Part shown: in pieces, positions 8,255 through 17,878 of the stretch
Position numbering within the stretch: position 1 is the first letter of the stretch
Layout of the letters: each line of letters starts with the position of its first letter
Source of the DNA: Paracoccaceae bacterium Fryx2
Lineage (GTDB): Bacteria > Pseudomonadota > Alphaproteobacteria > Rhodobacterales > Rhodobacteraceae
NCBI GenBank assembly: GCA_032334235.1
Contig: JAVSGI010000005.1
Coordinates: 2,294,001 to 2,358,000 of the forward strand
Reading direction: 5' to 3'
Length of the DNA: 64,000 nt
The notes under the pieces: model-generated
The model's database searches: none
Told to the model about the DNA's origin: nothing
The model's input: the letters and a program-made list of their open reading frames with translations, nothing else
Program-made: the position numbers and the translations under genes

Positions 8255-8893
8255 ATGACGATTCGCCACCACATATCCGACTCCCTGCTGATGGCCTATG
8301 CCGCAGGCACGCTGCCCGAGGCTTTCGGGCTTGTTCTGGCCACCCATGTCTCGCTCTGCGACGACTGCCGGGCGCGTCTGGGCGCGTTCGAGGCGCTGGG
8401 CGGCGCGGTGATCGACGACGGAACCGGGGTCGGGCTGTCGGATGGCAGCCTTGCCGCCACGCTGGCCCGGCTTGACCGCAAGCCGCCGACCCTGCGCAAG
8501 CCGCAGCGCCGTGGCCTGTTTCCCGCACCCTTGGCCGACTACATCGGCGGCGATCTTTCGGCGGTGAAGTGGCGCCCGCTGGGGCTTGGGGTGCGGCAGG
8601 CGATCCTGCCGACCGACAGCACCGCCTCGGCGCGCCTGCTGTATATCCCGGCCGGAGAGTCGGTGCCCGACCACGGCCACCGCGGCACCGAACTGACGCT
8701 GGTGCTGCAAGGCGCGTTCAGCGACACCACCGACCGTTTCGGCCCCGGCGATCTGGAGATTGCCGACGAAGACCTGAACCATCAGCCGGTGGCCGAGGGC
8801 GATGTTGACTGCATCTGCCTTGCCGCCACCGACGCGCCGCTGCGCTTCAGCCGTCTGATGCCGCGTCTGGCCCAGCCGTTCTTCCGGATCTGA
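8255..8893 (+). CDS. chrR: ChrR anti-sigma factor with zinc ASD and cupin domain
   Basis: 212 residues starting MTIRHH, with GAGG 6-7 nt before the ATG. All four zinc ligands of the anti-sigma domain are at the known ChrR positions: H6, H31, C35 and C38 (HVSLCDDC). Residues about 90-212 form a cupin domain with metal ligands H140, H142, E146 and H176 (PDHGHRGTELTL, NHQPV). The protein binds RpoE in the cytoplasm and releases it when singlet oxygen triggers ChrR proteolysis, which in R. sphaeroides involves DegS and RseP homologues. The gene begins 8 nt after the rpoE stop codon and ends 17 bp from the convergent hutD-like gene. Confidence 0.93.
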   Translation: MTIRHHISDSLLMAYAAGTLPEAFGLVLATHVSLCDDCRARLGAFEALGGAVIDDGTGVGLSDGSLAATLARLDRKPPTLRKPQRRGLFPAPLADYIGGDLSAVKWRPLGLGVRQAILPTDSTASARLLYIPAGESVPDHGHRGTELTLVLQGAFSDTTDRFGPGDLEIADEDLNHQPVAEGDVDCICLAATDAPLRFSRLMPRLAQPFFRI

Positions 8894-8910
8894 CAGCCCT
8901 GCTTCCGGAT

Positions 8911-9423
8911 CTAGACCGCAAGGCCAACCGCAAGCACGCGCCCCGTGACCCGCACCTCTGTGCGGGTCATCACCAGATCGTGCCGCCCCAGCGCCCGCCC
9001 CGCCACCAGGGCCGGGGCCATCGCGAAAAGGCACAACAGACCGCCCGCCGGTTCGGCCATCCCGTCCTGCACGACGCACACCCGTGGCAAGGGCAGGCGG
9101 CGCGCCGTCATGACGTTGAAATCCTGCGATGCGGCCGTAACCCCCATGGCCGCCAGCACCACATCGCCGGGAAAGGCCACCGGGCGCAGCGGGTCGGCGC
9201 GCAGGTGCAGCGCCCCCACAAGATCGAAACCCGGCCCGTCGATCACCGTGAGGTTTCGCTCCACCCCCGGAAGCAGCGAGAACGGCCCGTCCTCGGCCAC
9301 CGTCGCCAGCGACAGCCGCCACAGCATCCCGTCCGGCCCGTCTTCGCGCCAAAGCTCGACCGTCTGTCCGCGCCCGTTGGCCCAGGGCATCACCCGGTAT
9401 CCGGCAGGCGTCAGATGCCTCAT
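8911..9423 (-). CDS. HutD/Ves family cupin-like protein
   Basis: 170 residues. HutD/Ves features are the N-terminal MPWANGRGQTVELWRE, LWRLSLATVAEDGPFS with LLPGVERNLTVIDGPGF, and a C-terminal VVQDGMAEPAGGLLCLF region. The family adopts a bicupin fold, and HutD is thought to modulate histidine use, but no hut genes are near. The ATG overlaps the rmuC stop (ATGA), so it is co-transcribed as the last gene of a run reading from mutL. What it does next to a DNA-recombination gene is unclear. The name rests on sequence pattern only. Confidence 0.75.
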   Translation of the reverse strand: MRHLTPAGYRVMPWANGRGQTVELWREDGPDGMLWRLSLATVAEDGPFSLLPGVERNLTVIDGPGFDLVGALHLRADPLRPVAFPGDVVLAAMGVTAASQDFNVMTARRLPLPRVCVVQDGMAEPAGGLLCLFAMAPALVAGRALGRHDLVMTRTEVRVTGRVLAVGLAV

Positions 9424-10568
9424 TCGGCCGCCTTGGCGATGGCCGGAACACCATCGCCCTGCGCAAGTTCCTCGAAGTCGAAATTGTCCAGCCGACGCGC
9501 CCGCCGCGCCGCCTTGTCGCGCGAAATCTTGATGTCCTCGATGTCGCGCACCGCCTGGCCGAAATGGCGGTCCAGGCTTTCGACCCGCCCATCCAGCCGT
9601 TCCAGATCGCGGTAAAGCTCGCCCAGTTCGCGCCTTATCGCCCCGGCCTGCTCGCGCATCCGCGCATCTTTCAGCACGGCGCGCATGGTGTTCAGCGTCG
9701 CCATGCAGGTGGTGGGCGACACGATCCAGACCTTCAGCGCAAAGCCTTCGCGCACCAGTTCGGGAAAGTTGCCGTGCAACTCGGCATAGACGGCTTCCGA
9801 GGGCAGGAACATCAGCGCCCCGTCCGCCGTCTCGCCCTCGATCACATACCTTTCGGCAATGGCGCGGATATGGCTGCGCACCGCGATCTTCATCATGCGC
9901 TGTGCCTCGATGGTCTGGCTTTGATTTTCGGCGCGGCGCAGCGCCTCGTAGGCTTCCAGCGGAAACTTGGCGTCGATGGCAATCGGCCCCGGCGGGTTGG
10001 GCAGGTGCACAAGACAATCGGCCCGCCTGCCGTTGGAAAGCGTGGCCTGCATCGTGTAGGCATCGGTCGGCAGCGCCTTCTGCACGATGTCGTGCAACTG
10101 AATCTCGCCAAACGCCCCGCGCGTCTGCTTGTTCGACAGGATGTCCTGCAGGCTCAGCACGTTGCCCGAGAGTTTCTCGATATTGGCCTGCGCGCGGTCG
10201 ATGGTTTCCAGCCGTTGCTGCAGGTCGCCCAGACTGCGGGCGGTGCGCAGCGAAGAGCCTTGCAGGCTTTCGCCCATCGCGCGCTGCACTTCGGCCAGCC
10301 GCTGCTCCATCACCTGCAACATCGCGCCCTGGCTGACCGCCTGGGTTTCCGAGACATGGTGCAGCCCGCCCGCCAGCCGTTCCTGCCCATCCGACAGCAT
10401 CTGCACCCGCTGGCCCAGCCAGCCAAGCTCCTGCATCAGGGGGGCATGGGTCCGCCCCGCCGCGCGCAGGATCAGCAAGAGCAGCAGCACCAGAACGGCA
10501 AGCACGCCGCCCGTGCCCAGCATCAGCGGGTCATCCCACGCAAGTTCCCATGCCCCGACCCGGATCAT
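9420..10568 (-). CDS. rmuC: DNA recombination protein RmuC
   Basis: 382 residues from the ATG at 10568, which overlaps the mutL stop by 4 nt. One membrane helix (about 15-36, [20 protein letters not shown]) is followed by a long coiled-coil stretch rich in Q, R, L and E (about 45-130). Then comes the RmuC nuclease-like core: [53 protein letters not shown] and [19 protein letters not shown]. RmuC limits inversion at short inverted repeats, and the D-x-K of DAKFPLE is the probable metal site. Co-occurrence with mutL suggests a genome-stability operon. Confidence 0.93.
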   Translation of the reverse strand: MIRVGAWELAWDDPLMLGTGGVLAVLVLLLLLILRAAGRTHAPLMQELGWLGQRVQMLSDGQERLAGGLHHVSETQAVSQGAMLQVMEQRLAEVQRAMGESLQGSSLRTARSLGDLQQRLETIDRAQANIEKLSGNVLSLQDILSNKQTRGAFGEIQLHDIVQKALPTDAYTMQATLSNGRRADCLVHLPNPPGPIAIDAKFPLEAYEALRRAENQSQTIEAQRMMKIAVRSHIRAIAERYVIEGETADGALMFLPSEAVYAELHGNFPELVREGFALKVWIVSPTTCMATLNTMRAVLKDARMREQAGAIRRELGELYRDLERLDGRVESLDRHFGQAVRDIEDIKISRDKAARRARRLDNFDFEELAQGDGVPAIAKAAE

Positions 10569-12373
10569 CGGCGGCCGAACAGCCGTTCGATATCGGCCAG
10601 TTGCAGTTCGACGTAGGTCGGCCGCCCGTGGTTGCACTGGCCCGACAGCGGGGTATCCTCCATCTCGCGCAACAGGGCGTTCATCTCCTCGGCACGCATC
10701 TGGCGGCCCGAGCGGACGGAGCCGTGGCAGGCCATCCGGCTTAGCACCGCGTCCATCCGCGCCTGCACCCGCTGGCTGTCGCCCAGATCGTCCAGATCAT
10801 CCAGAACGTCGCGCAGCAGGGCGGCAGCGTCGATCCGGCCGAGGATCGCCGGGGTTTCACGCACCGCCACCGCCCCGCCGCCGAAGGGTTCGATCACCAG
10901 CCCCAGCGCCTTCAGCGGCTCTGCCATTTCCAGCAGCCTTGCGGCCTCCAGCGGCGAAAGCTCGACGATTTCCGGGATCAGCAGCGCCTGCGCCGCGATG
11001 CCCGCCCCGTCGCGCTGCCGCTTCAGGCGTTCATAGACCAGCCGTTCGTGGGCCGCGTGCTGATCGACGATCACCATGCCGCGCTCGGTCTGGGCGATGA
11101 TGTAGTTCTCGTGAATCTGCGCCCGGGCTGCCCCCAGTGGCCGGGCGGTATCTTCCGCCAGCACAGGCTCCACGCGTGCCGACGCTTCGGCAAAGCCGGT
11201 CGCCAGCGGCGCCTGAAACTGGAACGCCCGCGTCAGCGCGGCGCCCGACGGCCGGTCCATCTGATAGACCCGCGCCTCGGGCTGGAACGCCGCCAGCGTC
11301 TCGCCCGCCACGGTGGTGGAGGCGCGGTGTCCCGCCTGCGCCAATGCCTGCCGCAAGGCCGACACGATCAGCCCGCGCGCCAGCGCCGGTTCGCGGAACC
11401 GCACTTCCGATTTCGCCGGATGCACGTTCACGTCGACCCGTTCGCCCGGGCAGATCAGGTTCAGCACCGCCGCCGGATGCCGGTCGCGGCTCAGCACGTC
11501 CATGTAGGCGGCGCGCAGGGCACCGAACAGCATCCGGTCCAGCACCGGGCGGCCATTGACAAACAGGAACTGCGCCACCGAAGACCCGCGCGAATAGGTC
11601 GGCAGTGCCGCATAGCCGGTCAGCCGCAGCCCGTCATGTTCGGCGTCGATCCGCAGCGCATTCTGCGCGAAATCGGCCCCCAGCACCACCGACAGCCGCC
11701 CGTGCAGCGCGTCGAAGAAATCGCCCTGCCCGGGGTCGGCGCGAAACACCACCCGCGCCTCGCCGCCAGACACGTCGCGCAGGGTGAAGCCCGCGTGCGG
11801 TTCGGCCATCGCCAGCCGCTTGACCACATCGGCAATCGCCTGCGCCTCGGCCCGGTCGGAGCGCATGAACTTCAGCCGGGCGGGGGTGGCGTAGAACAGG
11901 TCGCGCAACTCGACCACCGTGCCGCGCGTCAGCGCCGCCGGGCGCACCGGGTCCATCCGCCCGCCGGAAACGGCAAGGCTTGCAGCCTCGGCCCCGGCGG
12001 CGCGCGAAGTCAGCACCAGCCGTCCCACCGCGCCAAGGCTGGGCAGCGCCTCGCCGCGAAAGCCGAAGCTGTGGATGTTCAGAAGGTCCGATCCGTCGAT
12101 CTTCGACGTGGCGTGCCTGGCCAGCGCCAGCGGCAGGTCGTCGGGCGTCATGCCGCAGCCGTCATCTGTCACCCGGATCAGCGTCTTGCCGCCATCGGCA
12201 TAATCGACGGCGATCCGCGAAGCCCCGGCATCCAGCGCGTTTTCCACCAGTTCCTTGACGGCAGAGGCCGGGCGTTCGACCACCTCGCCCGCCGCGATCC
12301 GGTTGATCGCGGCCTCGTCAAGTTGCCGGATCACCGGGCGTTCGGGGCTTATCTTGGGGGCATCAAGCATCAT
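10565..12373 (-). CDS. mutL: DNA mismatch repair protein MutL (endonuclease type)
   Basis: 602 residues. The GHKL ATPase lies at the N-terminus ([46 protein letters not shown]). The C-terminal dimerisation domain carries [12 protein letters not shown], which matches the metal-dependent endonuclease motif DQHA-x2-E-x4-E of MutL proteins from bacteria without MutH. The protein would nick the new strand after MutS recognises a mismatch. The start is an ATGATG pair at 12373/12370. The gene is the first of mutL-rmuC-hutD and lies 51 bp after the start of that operon's neighbour, the M16 pair, which reads the same way. Confidence 0.96.
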   Translation of the reverse strand: MMLDAPKISPERPVIRQLDEAAINRIAAGEVVERPASAVKELVENALDAGASRIAVDYADGGKTLIRVTDDGCGMTPDDLPLALARHATSKIDGSDLLNIHSFGFRGEALPSLGAVGRLVLTSRAAGAEAASLAVSGGRMDPVRPAALTRGTVVELRDLFYATPARLKFMRSDRAEAQAIADVVKRLAMAEPHAGFTLRDVSGGEARVVFRADPGQGDFFDALHGRLSVVLGADFAQNALRIDAEHDGLRLTGYAALPTYSRGSSVAQFLFVNGRPVLDRMLFGALRAAYMDVLSRDRHPAAVLNLICPGERVDVNVHPAKSEVRFREPALARGLIVSALRQALAQAGHRASTTVAGETLAAFQPEARVYQMDRPSGAALTRAFQFQAPLATGFAEASARVEPVLAEDTARPLGAARAQIHENYIIAQTERGMVIVDQHAAHERLVYERLKRQRDGAGIAAQALLIPEIVELSPLEAARLLEMAEPLKALGLVIEPFGGGAVAVRETPAILGRIDAAALLRDVLDDLDDLGDSQRVQARMDAVLSRMACHGSVRSGRQMRAEEMNALLREMEDTPLSGQCNHGRPTYVELQLADIERLFGRR

Positions 12374-12424
12374 GCCACCATTGCTAGCATGGCCCGACAG
12401 ATTCGGCCACAGGCTTGGGTGGCG

Positions 12425-13732
12425 TCAGTTGCCCGGCTCAAGCCCGGTCGGCTGGCCCACCACCACGAAATGCAGGCTCTCGGGCAAGAGCAGCCGCTTG
12501 GCCACCCGCGCCACATCGTCCAGCGTCACCGCCTCGATCTGCGCGTTGCGGGTGGTGGCATAGTCGATCGACAGACCTTGCATCTGCATCCCCACAAGGA
12601 TGTTGGCAATCGGCCCGTTGCCATCGAAGCGCAGCGGGTAAGACCCGGTGAGATAGGTCTTGGTCGCGGCCAGTTCCGCCTCGGTCACGCCTTCGGTGGC
12701 AAGCTTCGCCCATTCGGCCTGCACGATGCCGATGGCCTCGGCGGCCTTGGCGTTGTCGGCCGAAAACTGACCCATCATCGTTTCGGCATGGTCCATTGGC
12801 GCAAGATAGGTCGATACGCCATAGGTCAGCCCGCGCTTCTCGCGCACCTCGGTCATCAGGCGGGCCGAGAAGCGGCCGCCGCCCAGGATCTCGTTCAGGA
12901 TGAAGGCGGCGAAGAAGTCGGGATCGTCGCGCTCGATGCCCTGATGCCCGAACACCACGACCGATTGCGGCGTCGGGAAATCCTGCACCGTCACGCCGCC
13001 GCCCAGTTGCCACTCGGCCCGACCGGGCAGCGCAGCGCCGCTGGCGGGCAGATCGCCCAGCAGCCGGTCCAGCAGCAGCCCCAGATCTTCGGCCGTGATG
13101 TCGCCCACCGCCGCCACATAAAGCTGATCGCGCACCAGCGCACCCTTGTAGGCCGCGAGGATATCGTCGCGGGTCAGGGCTGCGACCGATTCCAGCGAGC
13201 CGTCGCCCGAACTGCCGTAGGGGTGCGCCCCAAAAGCCGCCGCATCGAACACCTGCCCCGCCAGCGCCTGCGGGTCTTTCGCATCGGACCGGATGCCCGA
13301 CAGCACCTGCCCGCGCACCCGCTCCAGCGCATCGGGGTCGAAGCGCGGGGTCAGCAGGGCGGAGCGCAGCAATTCCACCGCCTTGTCGCGGTTTTCGGTC
13401 AGCATCCGGGTTGAAACCGAAAGCGCGTCGGTGCTGGCGCGAAAGCGGAAATCGGCGGCCAGATCGTCGCGCGCCTCGGCAAAGCCCTGCGCGTCCAGAT
13501 CGTCGGCGCCTTCCTCCAGCAGCGCGGTCATCAGGTTCACCGCGCCGCGCTTGCCCGGCGCATCGAGCGATGTGCCGCCGCGAAAGCGGATCTCCAGCGC
13601 GGCAAAGGGAATCTCGTGCGCCTCGACCAGCCAGGCCGTGATGCCGCCGGGCGAGGTGACGGACTGGATTGGCACTTCCGCCCGCAGGGGCAGCGCCAGA
13701 CAGATCAGCGCGAACGCCAGACGCAGCATCAT
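12425..13732 (-). CDS. M16 peptidase-like subunit without the zinc motif, exported
   Basis: 435 residues with a signal peptide (MMLRLAFALICLALPLRAEV). The M16 fold is clear (FRGGTSLDAPGKRGAVNLMTALLEEGADDLDA, LRSALLTPRFD, FGAHPYGSSGDG, LNEILGGGRFSARLMTEVREKRGLTYGVSTYL), but the HxxEH zinc-binding motif is absent, as in the non-catalytic halves of mitochondrial-processing-peptidase-type dimers. The R/Y pair of such subunits is visible in REKRGLTYGV. Its start overlaps the stop of the catalytic partner by 4 nt, so the two are made together and probably pair in the periplasm. The substrate is unknown. Confidence 0.88.
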   Translation of the reverse strand: MMLRLAFALICLALPLRAEVPIQSVTSPGGITAWLVEAHEIPFAALEIRFRGGTSLDAPGKRGAVNLMTALLEEGADDLDAQGFAEARDDLAADFRFRASTDALSVSTRMLTENRDKAVELLRSALLTPRFDPDALERVRGQVLSGIRSDAKDPQALAGQVFDAAAFGAHPYGSSGDGSLESVAALTRDDILAAYKGALVRDQLYVAAVGDITAEDLGLLLDRLLGDLPASGAALPGRAEWQLGGGVTVQDFPTPQSVVVFGHQGIERDDPDFFAAFILNEILGGGRFSARLMTEVREKRGLTYGVSTYLAPMDHAETMMGQFSADNAKAAEAIGIVQAEWAKLATEGVTEAELAATKTYLTGSYPLRFDGNGPIANILVGMQMQGLSIDYATTRNAQIEAVTLDDVARVAKRLLLPESLHFVVVGQPTGLEPGN

Positions 13733-15069
13733 TGCCCCACCTCTTCTTCCTTCGTCAGCCAGGCGGTCACGGCGTTGCGCCGCTGCAGCACGTCTTTCGC
13801 CGCCGCCATCACGTCCTCGGGCGTCACCGCCTGCAGCACGTCGGGCCAGGCCTGCACATCCTCCACCGTCAGCCCGGTGGTCAATGCCTCGCCATAGCGG
13901 CGGGCCAGCCGGTTCACGTCATCGCGGGCATAGATTTCCGAGGCGGTGAGTTGCGACTTGATGCGGGCGAAGGCCGCCGGGTCGACGCCGTCCTTCAGGA
14001 ACTGCGCGATCACCGCATCCATCGCATCTTCGGCCTCTTGCAACGACACCCCCGGCACCGGCACGATGGCCAGCCCGAAGGTCGATTGGTCCAGCGCCGT
14101 GCCGTCATAGGACGCAGAGGTGAAAATGGCTTTCGCGTCACCGAACTGCAGCGCCCTGGCAAGCACCGAGGTCGTCCCCGACCCGCCGAGCAGTTCGGCA
14201 AGGAAGGTCAGCGCCGCCGCCTGATCCTGCGCGCCCGCCTTGCGCTGCGGCGCCAGATAGCTGCGGTAGACATAGGGCTGCGCCACCCGGGCATCGGCCA
14301 TCTCCAGCCGCCGTTCCGCCAGTTGCGGCGGCTCGGTCGGGCGCTGGCGGGGGGCAAGGCCGGGGGTCGGCTCCAACGGGCCGTAATGCGTCTCGGCCAT
14401 GGCGCGCACCGCGTCGGGAGTCACGTCGCCCGCCACCACCAGCACGGCGTTGTTGGGCGCATAGAAGGTCTGGTAGAAGGCCAGCGCATCGTCGCGCGAC
14501 AGCTTCTCCATCTCGTGCCGCCAGCCGATAATCGGGGTGCCGTAGGGATGGTTCAGGAACTGCGCCGCCCGCACCTGCTCGCCCAGCAGGGCGCCGGGGT
14601 CGTTGTCGGTGCGCTGGCTGCGTTCTTCCAGGATCACGTCGCGCTCGGTCGCAACGTCGCTTTCCAGCAGTTCCAGATCGCGCATCCGTTCGGCCTCAAG
14701 CGACATCATCAGGTCGAGCCGGTCGGCAGCGACGCGCTGGAAATAGGCGGTGTAATCCCACGAGGTGAAGGCGTTGTCGCTGCCGCCCTGCGCCTCGACC
14801 GTGGCGGAAAGCTCGCCCGGCGCCAGATCGTCGGTGCCCTTGAACATCAGGTGTTCCAGAAAATGCGCGATGCCGGAATGGCCGGCCGGTTCATCGGCCG
14901 CGCCGACGCGATACCACACCATATGCACCACCACTGGTGCGCGGTGATCCTCGATCACCACGACCTCTAGCCCGTTGGACAGGGTGAAATCGGTCACCGT
15001 ATCGGCAAACGCTGCCTGCGACAGCGCGAAGGCCGTCAGGGTGCATAGGCCAAGCCTGCGCAATGCCAT
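13729..15069 (-). CDS. M16 zinc metallopeptidase, catalytic subunit, exported
   Basis: 446 residues from the ATG at 15069, which has GGAGG 6 nt upstream. An in-frame start 54 nt earlier lacks a ribosome site and would spoil the signal peptide (MALRRLGLCTLTAFALSQAAFA). The zinc motif is intact as H69-F-L-E72-H73, followed by the downstream acidic helix (EAERMRDLELLESDVATERDV). It should cleave short peptides or exported protein fragments in the periplasm as a heterodimer with the zinc-less M16 protein encoded immediately downstream. The next upstream gene is a DUF3035 lipoprotein in the same direction, an order common in Rhodobacteraceae. Confidence 0.92.
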   Translation of the reverse strand: MALRRLGLCTLTAFALSQAAFADTVTDFTLSNGLEVVVIEDHRAPVVVHMVWYRVGAADEPAGHSGIAHFLEHLMFKGTDDLAPGELSATVEAQGGSDNAFTSWDYTAYFQRVAADRLDLMMSLEAERMRDLELLESDVATERDVILEERSQRTDNDPGALLGEQVRAAQFLNHPYGTPIIGWRHEMEKLSRDDALAFYQTFYAPNNAVLVVAGDVTPDAVRAMAETHYGPLEPTPGLAPRQRPTEPPQLAERRLEMADARVAQPYVYRSYLAPQRKAGAQDQAAALTFLAELLGGSGTTSVLARALQFGDAKAIFTSASYDGTALDQSTFGLAIVPVPGVSLQEAEDAMDAVIAQFLKDGVDPAAFARIKSQLTASEIYARDDVNRLARRYGEALTTGLTVEDVQAWPDVLQAVTPEDVMAAAKDVLQRRNAVTAWLTKEEEVGQ

Positions 15070-15149
15070 GGAATTCCTCCGCCAGAGATCAGTCGAAACT
15101 AACCGCCCGTCCCGGCAGATCAAGCCCGGCCAACGGCCTTGTGATGGGC

Positions 15150-15674
15150 CTAGTTCGTCACCGGTGGCGGGGCCGAGGGGTTGCCCGCCCCCGCACGGCG
15201 CCAGCGTTCAAGCTCGGCGTGCTGGTCCAGCGACATCGGCGCATAGGCCTTGAAGTAGACGTTCACGTTGAACAGCCGCTCCAGCAGCCGCCCGTCATTC
15301 CTGCGCCGGTATTCCAGATCTTCCGCCGCCAGCACCGACCGGATATCCGCCGCACGGCCATAGCGCGAAGCTGCTGCCACGACCGCACCATCCGCGGCCG
15401 CCATGCCGCGCCCGGCCTGCGGCTTGCCGCCCAGCGCCACGATGGCATCGTCGAACGGCGTGGGGTCGGTGCGGCTGGCCCCGCCCGGCGTGGGTGTCGG
15501 CAGGTCGGTCATGTTTGCGGGCAATTCCAGCGCCTTTGGCGGCAGGATGCCGAACTCGTCCGGCCCCTGGGTCGCAGACCGCAGGTGCATCAGCTTGGGA
15601 TCCCCCGAGGAACAGGCCCCCAGCGCGATCATCGCCAGTGACGCGACCGCCAAGGCCCCCCGTGATGCCCGCAT
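15150..15674 (-). CDS. DUF3035 lipoprotein
   Basis: 174 residues. The N-terminus is a lipoprotein signal (ALAVASLAMIALGAC, lipobox LGAC, modified Cys about 21) followed by SSGDPKLMHLRSATQGPDEF. The central segment FGILPPKALELPANMTDLPTP is typical of DUF3035, a family of small alphaproteobacterial outer-envelope lipoproteins of unknown function. The C-terminus predicts a helix rich in R, E and L, then a Pro/Ala tail. It lies between lspA, the peptidase that would process it, and the M16 pair, all on the minus strand, so a role in envelope quality control is plausible but inferred. Confidence 0.83.
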   Translation of the reverse strand: MRASRGALAVASLAMIALGACSSGDPKLMHLRSATQGPDEFGILPPKALELPANMTDLPTPTPGGASRTDPTPFDDAIVALGGKPQAGRGMAAADGAVVAAASRYGRAADIRSVLAAEDLEYRRRNDGRLLERLFNVNVYFKAYAPMSLDQHAELERWRRAGAGNPSAPPPVTN

Positions 15675-15728
15675 TCTTTTGCCTCCTTCAGCCTTACATC
15701 CCGTCTTTAGCGCAAAGCCCGGGGCGCG

Positions 15729-16271
15729 TCACGGGGTCTTTCTGCGCGGCGCGCGCCCCCCTTTGCCAGGCGTCTTCCCGCTGTCGGCAAACAGCACCAG
15801 CCCGACGGCACCGACGAAGATCGCGATGTCGGCCACGTTGAAGGCATAGGGATTCTCGAAGCCGCAGCACGACATGTTGAGGAAATCGGCCACAGCGCCG
15901 AACGGCACTCCCTCGACCTTGCCCGCCAGAAAGCCGTAGACCACGCGGTCCACCACATTGCCCAGCGCGCCCCCGATCAGCAGCCCGGCCGAAACCTGCA
16001 CCAGCCGCGACGCCTGCCCCTGCGCCACCCAGCGCCAGACCCAGACCGATATGCCAAGCGCCACGGCGATCAGCACCCAGCGCACCACCTCGGACCCCGA
16101 CGCGAACAGCCCGAAGTTCACCCCCCGGTTCCACGCCATGCGGAAGGTAAGGTAGGGCGGCCACACGTCGATCTGGCCCCGCGTTGCAAGGCCAAGCCCC
16201 CAGACCACCGCCAACTTGCTGACCTGATCCAGCAGGAAGACCACCACCGCCGTGATCGCGACCCGCCGCAT
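15729..16271 (-). CDS. lspA: Lipoprotein signal peptidase (signal peptidase II)
   Basis: 180 residues with four predicted membrane helices, as usual for LspA. The start is the ATG at 16271, one nucleotide after the purH stop. Catalytic aspartates are seen in [10 protein letters not shown] and [11 protein letters not shown], and the conserved N is in [12 protein letters not shown]. It removes signal peptides from diacylglyceryl-modified prolipoproteins in the inner membrane. Several lipoprotein clients are encoded in this window (DUF3035, SLT and DUF3576 proteins). The C-terminal tail [16 protein letters not shown] is basic and cytoplasmic. An upstream in-frame start would overlap purH and is not used. 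Confidence 0.95.
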   Translation of the reverse strand: MRRVAITAVVVFLLDQVSKLAVVWGLGLATRGQIDVWPPYLTFRMAWNRGVNFGLFASGSEVVRWVLIAVALGISVWVWRWVAQGQASRLVQVSAGLLIGGALGNVVDRVVYGFLAGKVEGVPFGAVADFLNMSCCGFENPYAFNVADIAIFVGAVGLVLFADSGKTPGKGGRAPRRKTP

Positions 16272-16272
16272 G

Positions 16273-17862
16273 TCAGTGCCGGAAATGGCGCTGGCCGGTG
16301 AAGACCATCGCCAGCCCCGCCGCATCGGCGGCCGCAATCACCTCGTCGTCGCGCATCGAGCCGCCGGGCTGGATGATCGCCGTGGCCCCGGCCTCGGCCG
16401 CCGCCAGCAGCCCGTCGGCAAAGGGGAAGAACGCATCCGACGCCACCACCGCGCCGTGGGTCAGGGGTTGGGGCAGGCCCAGCACCTCGGCCATGTCCTG
16501 GCTCTTGCGGGCGGCGATGCGGGTGCTGTCGACCCGGCTCATCTGCCCGGCGCCGACGCCGACGGTCGCGCCGTCCTTGACATAGACGATGGCATTCGAC
16601 TTCACATGCTTGGCCACCGTCCAGGCAAACAGCAGGTCGGCCATTTCCGCCTCGGTTGGCGCGCGTTTCGTCACCACCTTCAGGTCGCTGGCCGCGACAT
16701 GGCCGTTGTCGCGGTCCTGCACCAGAAAGCCGCCCGCCACCTGCCGGAAGGCCAGCCCGCCCGACTTGGGGTCGGGCAGCCCGGTGGTGGTCAGCAGCCG
16801 CAGGTTCTTCTTGCGGGCAAAGACCGCCATCGCCGCGGCATCCGCGCCGGGGGCGATCACCACTTCGGTGAAGATTTCCGCGATCAGTTCGGCGGTCGGC
16901 CCGTCCAGCGCCATGTTCAGCGCGACGATTCCGCCGAAGGCCGAGGTCCGGTCGCAGTCATGCGCCCGGGCATAGGCTTCGGCCAGCGTCGCCCCCCGCG
17001 CCACGCCGCAGGGGTTGGCGTGCTTGACGATGACACAGGCCGGCCCCTCGGCCGGATCGAACTCGGCCACAAGCTCGAAGGCGGCATCGGTGTCGTTGAT
17101 GTTGTTGTAGGAAAGCTCCTTGCCCTGCCACTGCTTCGCTGTGGCAACCCCGGTGCGCCCCGAGCCATCCAGATAGAACGCCGCCCCCTGATGCGGGTTC
17201 TCGCCGTAGCGCAGGCTCTGCGCCAGGGTGCCCGCAAATGCCCGCCTGCGCGGCGCGGGTTCCTTCAGCGCATCGGCCATCCAGGTCGACACCGCCGCAT
17301 CATAGGCGGCCGTGCGGCCATAGGCGGAAAGCGCCAGCTTCTGGCGGAAGGCCAGCGTCGTTGCCCCCTGCCGCGCCGCCATTTCGGCCAGCAGTGCGGG
17401 ATAATCCGCCGGGTCGGTGACCACGTTGACGAAGCGGTGGTTCTTGGCCGCCGCCCGGATCATCGCCGGGCCGCCGATGTCGATGTTCTCGATGCAGTCG
17501 TCGTAAGAGCCGCCGCGCGCCACCGTCGCCTCGAACGGATAGAGGTTGACCACCAGCAGGTCGATCGGCTCGATGCCATGCGCGGCCATCGCCAGCAGAT
17601 GTTCGTCGTCATCGCGCAGCGCCAGCAGGCCGCCATGCACCATCGGGTGCAGCGTCTTGACGCGGCCATCCATCATCTCGGGAAACCCGGTCACCTGCGA
17701 CACGTCCTTCACCCGCAGGCCCGCCGTGCGCAGCGTGTGCGCGGTGCCGCCGGTGGAGATCAACTCGACCCCCGCCGCCGCCAGCGCACGCGCCAGATCC
17801 AGCAATCCCGATTTGTCAGAGACCGACAGAAGCGCGCGGCCGATGGGCACAAGGTTCGTCAT
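16273..17862 (-). CDS. purH: Bifunctional AICAR transformylase / IMP cyclohydrolase
   Basis: 529 residues from the ATG at 17862, with GGAGA 9 nt upstream. This is the standard PurH length. The IMP cyclohydrolase (MGS-like) domain is N-terminal ([58 protein letters not shown]). The AICAR transformylase domain follows with [26 protein letters not shown] and [16 protein letters not shown]. It performs the last two steps of purine synthesis in the cytoplasm. It is followed by lspA after 1 nt and preceded by the heparinase-like gene by 16 nt, so the three are probably one transcript. Confidence 0.97.
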   Translation of the reverse strand: MTNLVPIGRALLSVSDKSGLLDLARALAAAGVELISTGGTAHTLRTAGLRVKDVSQVTGFPEMMDGRVKTLHPMVHGGLLALRDDDEHLLAMAAHGIEPIDLLVVNLYPFEATVARGGSYDDCIENIDIGGPAMIRAAAKNHRFVNVVTDPADYPALLAEMAARQGATTLAFRQKLALSAYGRTAAYDAAVSTWMADALKEPAPRRRAFAGTLAQSLRYGENPHQGAAFYLDGSGRTGVATAKQWQGKELSYNNINDTDAAFELVAEFDPAEGPACVIVKHANPCGVARGATLAEAYARAHDCDRTSAFGGIVALNMALDGPTAELIAEIFTEVVIAPGADAAAMAVFARKKNLRLLTTTGLPDPKSGGLAFRQVAGGFLVQDRDNGHVAASDLKVVTKRAPTEAEMADLLFAWTVAKHVKSNAIVYVKDGATVGVGAGQMSRVDSTRIAARKSQDMAEVLGLPQPLTHGAVVASDAFFPFADGLLAAAEAGATAIIQPGGSMRDDEVIAAADAAGLAMVFTGQRHFRH

Positions 17863-17878
17863 GGGCAAATTCTCCAGA

